DNA of 18,349 nt from CAZQIC01 sp964593555 (GTDB taxonomy: Bacteria; Bacteroidota; Bacteroidia; JAFLBG01). Below the pieces are notes generated by a model. That model was not told where the DNA came from. It made no database searches and worked only from the letters and a program-made list of their open reading frames with translations. Each line of letters begins with the position of its first letter. Positions within the stretch are counted from its first letter, which is position 1. Positions 16,679 to 18,349 of the stretch are shown one piece after another. The position numbers and the translations under genes were made by a program. The stretch is taken from the NCBI GenBank assembly GCA_964593555.1, contig CAZQIC010000099.1, positions 1 through 18,349 on the forward strand. Reading direction: 5' to 3'.

Positions 16679-17836
16679 ATGCCGGTTGATTTAAAAAAGC
16701 TGAAAACATCAGAAAGCGCTTCTCCTTCGGCAAAAAAGACCGATGGAAAAAATGGCCTGCGAGATTTTCTGAATAGTGACATACCATTTTTTAGTGCAAA
16801 ACTAAGTGACAAAAAAAAGGAACACTTTTATTCTGAACTCTATATCCTCTTATCCTCAGGAGTGGACAGTAAACCGGCACTTGATATTATTTGTGAAGAA
16901 GAAAAAAACAAAAACCATCAACTTTTTTTTATTAAGATTAAAGATGCTGTGAGCAACGGAAAACACTTGGACGAGGCTATGGCAGCTACAGGACAGTTTT
17001 CCCCATATGAGATAACTAATATTGAAATTGGAAGACAGACGGGAAGATTAAACGATGTATTGGCTCACCTGGCTAAATATTTTGAAGGTAAAGAAAAATT
17101 AAGGCGACAACTTTTTCAGGCGCTTTCATATCCTGCATTTATTTTATTAACAGCGCTTGGCGTGATTATTTTTATGATGAAATATGTGATCCCGTCTTTT
17201 GCCGATCTCTTTGTAATGTTTAACGTGGAACTGCCTTATGTGACCCGTCTTCTGATGAAAACTTCAGAGTGGGTAGGTAGCTACTTGGGTATTTCTATTT
17301 TATTTATTACAGTGATAGTGTTGAGCCTCTACGCAATAAGAAAGAAAGAAGGATTCCGGAGATACTCTTCTAATTTTGTTCTCAGGATACCTGTTCTTGG
17401 TAAAATAATTAAAAAAGTGTATCATGCCCGCTTCTGCTATGCTATGCACCTACTGATAAGTTCGGAAGTCCACCAAATAACGGCCTTGGGCTTGGTGAAA
17501 AATATGATCAGTTTTTACCCGGTAGAGAAATCAATAGAGCATGCTACAAAAAAGATAATTAATGAAGGGGCTAAGCTGCATGAATGCTTATCACTTTATA
17601 AATTCTATGATAAGCGTCTAATATCGTTGATCCGCGTTGGCAACGAAACAAAACAGTTACATACAATTTTCGGAAAGCTTGCCAAAGAATATGAGCAGGA
17701 AGTGGAAAATCAAACAGCTTTTTTAAACTCTCTTATCGAACCAGCGCTCATCCTGCTCTTGGGAGCTATCGTCGGTTTTATCGTTGTAGCTATGTATCTT
17801 CCTATGCTTTCGTTAGGAAGTTCGTTAAATGTGTGA
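16679..17836 (+). CDS. GspF/PilC-type inner-membrane platform protein
   Basis: The protein has 385 residues. It has two GspF domains (about 47-170 and 248-370) and three membrane segments (about 152-171, 201-221, 352-376). Family marks: LLSSGVDSKPALDII, the IEIGRQTGRLNDVLAHLAKYFE helix pair, the RIPVLGKI segment, IRVGNETKQLHTIFGKLAKEYEQ, and the closing EPALILLLGAIVGFIVVAMYLPML. In type II secretion and type IV pilus systems this protein is the inner-membrane platform that couples the ATPase to pilin assembly. The usual GE in both 'I..GE.TG.L' motifs is changed (GRQTG, GNETK). Residues 1-40 form a low-complexity charged cytoplasmic extension. No ATPase, pilin or secretin gene is nearby in the window, so its partners are elsewhere or the gene is an orphan. 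Confidence 0.9.
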   Translation: MPVDLKKLKTSESASPSAKKTDGKNGLRDFLNSDIPFFSAKLSDKKKEHFYSELYILLSSGVDSKPALDIICEEEKNKNHQLFFIKIKDAVSNGKHLDEAMAATGQFSPYEITNIEIGRQTGRLNDVLAHLAKYFEGKEKLRRQLFQALSYPAFILLTALGVIIFMMKYVIPSFADLFVMFNVELPYVTRLLMKTSEWVGSYLGISILFITVIVLSLYAIRKKEGFRRYSSNFVLRIPVLGKIIKKVYHARFCYAMHLLISSEVHQITALGLVKNMISFYPVEKSIEHATKKIINEGAKLHECLSLYKFYDKRLISLIRVGNETKQLHTIFGKLAKEYEQEVENQTAFLNSLIEPALILLLGAIVGFIVVAMYLPMLSLGSSLNV

Positions 17837-17857
17837 ACAATAAAACAAGATAAGCCC

Positions 17858-17874
17858 GCTGCATATTCAGCAGC
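17858..17874. terminator. Weak hairpin between convergent genes
   Basis: GCTGC (17858-17862) and GCAGC (17870-17874) pair around a 7-nt loop in the 45-nt gap between the GspF-like gene and the convergent XRE gene. The stem is short and there is no clear T-run, so it is at best a weak bidirectional terminator. Confidence 0.25.
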
Positions 17875-17881
17875 TGTTTCC

Positions 17882-18244
17882 TTACTTAGTGCTTTTACGC
17901 TGATAATTTTGTCGCATATCCGTTTTAAGAATATAAGCATTGAGCATACTTTTGATGCAGTGCACATCATCCTTGCGCAAAGATTGCACTCGAGTAAACA
18001 TCCTTAACAATTCCTGGTCATTAATTTTCACCTTAACCCTTTCGCTTTCACCATAAATCAACTGATCAGTAGAAACCTTTAAGCTTTCGGCAAATTTTTT
18101 AATCACTTCTAAAGTAGGTTTTGTAATTTTTCTTTCATACCGAGAAATATGCGTACAATGCATCCCAACCAATTCCGCAAGCTCTGCCTGGGAAAAATTA
18201 TTATTCATTCGGTATCGTTTCAAATTATCACCAAAAGAAGCCAT
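17882..18244 (-). CDS. XRE-family transcriptional regulator
   Basis: The protein has 120 residues. A Cro/C1-type helix-turn-helix spans about 7-62: NLKRYRMNNNFSQAELAELV, then HCTHISRYERKITKPTLEVIKKFAESLKVSTDQL. The SQAELAE helix, the IS-x-YE recognition end and the P-T-L spacing are typical. The C-terminal half (65-120) is charged and helical and has no recognised domain; it may serve dimerisation. It is convergent with the GspF-like gene and has its own promoter upstream. Whether it acts on itself or on the divergent region near 15850 cannot be told from sequence. Confidence 0.9.
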   Translation of the reverse strand: MASFGDNLKRYRMNNNFSQAELAELVGMHCTHISRYERKITKPTLEVIKKFAESLKVSTDQLIYGESERVKVKINDQELLRMFTRVQSLRKDDVHCIKSMLNAYILKTDMRQNYQRKSTK

Positions 18245-18277
18245 ATTATATAATTATTAGATACTTAAATGATGCAA

Positions 18278-18311
18278 CAAAGTTAAGAGATATAATATTT
18301 GAAAGTGCAAA
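18278..18311 (-). promoter_or_regulatory. Bacteroidota-type promoter of the XRE gene
   Basis: On the minus strand, TTTG at 18311-18308 is followed after 22 nt by TAACTTTG at 18285-18278. This fits the Bacteroidota promoter form TTTG-N17-23-TAnnTTTG. The -7 element is about 34 nt upstream of the XRE start codon, leaving a short leader. Confidence 0.55.
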
Positions 18312-18349
18312 TGAATTAAAAGGATGGATTAAATTCCATTATCCGGAAA
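18312..18349. other. Edge sequence with imperfect inverted repeat, no gene seen
   Basis: This short end segment contains ATGGA-N6-TCCAT (18333-18348 region), flanked by GGAT and ATCC. It may be an operator or the edge of a further element. No reading frame is supported within the window. Confidence 0.3.

Noticed and set aside
16002..18244. Toxin-antitoxin pair made of the HEPN-like protein and the XRE regulator
   Set aside because: The two genes are on opposite strands and separated by the GspF-like gene, and the HEPN catalytic motif is absent.

Overview
The window is AT-rich chromosomal DNA from a Bacteroidota bacterium. A Chitinophagia- or Cytophagia-like member is most likely, but the genus cannot be fixed from sequence alone. 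Evidence for the phylum: giant exported YD/RHS proteins of the type common in that phylum, start codons preceded by A-rich sequence instead of Shine-Dalgarno sites, and a good match to the phylum's TAnnTTTG promoter element upstream of the last gene. No tRNA, rRNA, insertion sequence, phage gene or CRISPR array was seen.

Positions 1-15718 hold one minus-strand transcription unit of five tightly packed genes, read from right to left: (1) a membrane-anchored OmpH/Skp-like protein; (2) a probable lipoprotein, overlapping gene 1 by 20 nt; (3) a 2047-residue exported protein with the SpvB/TcaC-like N-terminus of large Bacteroidota surface proteins; (4) a 249-residue secreted protein, possibly LolA-like; (5) a giant exported RHS/YD-repeat protein cut by the left edge (at least 2529 residues). 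Gene 5 carries a seven-unit beta-propeller-like repeat in its middle. Gaps between genes are 4 to 17 nt or overlaps, so the five are probably co-expressed. An inferred reading is that genes 3 and 5 are giant exported partners, resembling a split Tc-toxin B/C component, while genes 1, 2 and 4 are envelope helpers. The RHS tip, where polymorphic proteins carry a variable effector, lies beyond the left edge.

Positions 15719-16001 are a divergent intergenic region with three perfect inverted repeats (12-nt arms, a 14-bp palindrome, 8-nt arms) and a possible 12-codon leader ORF coupled to gene 1. This looks like an operator region.

To the right, on the plus strand, come a 212-residue all-helical protein, perhaps a degenerate HEPN-like protein, and an orphan GspF/PilC-type inner-membrane platform protein. 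A convergent 120-residue XRE-family regulator on the minus strand ends the gene set. Positions 18245-18349 hold its promoter and no other supported gene.
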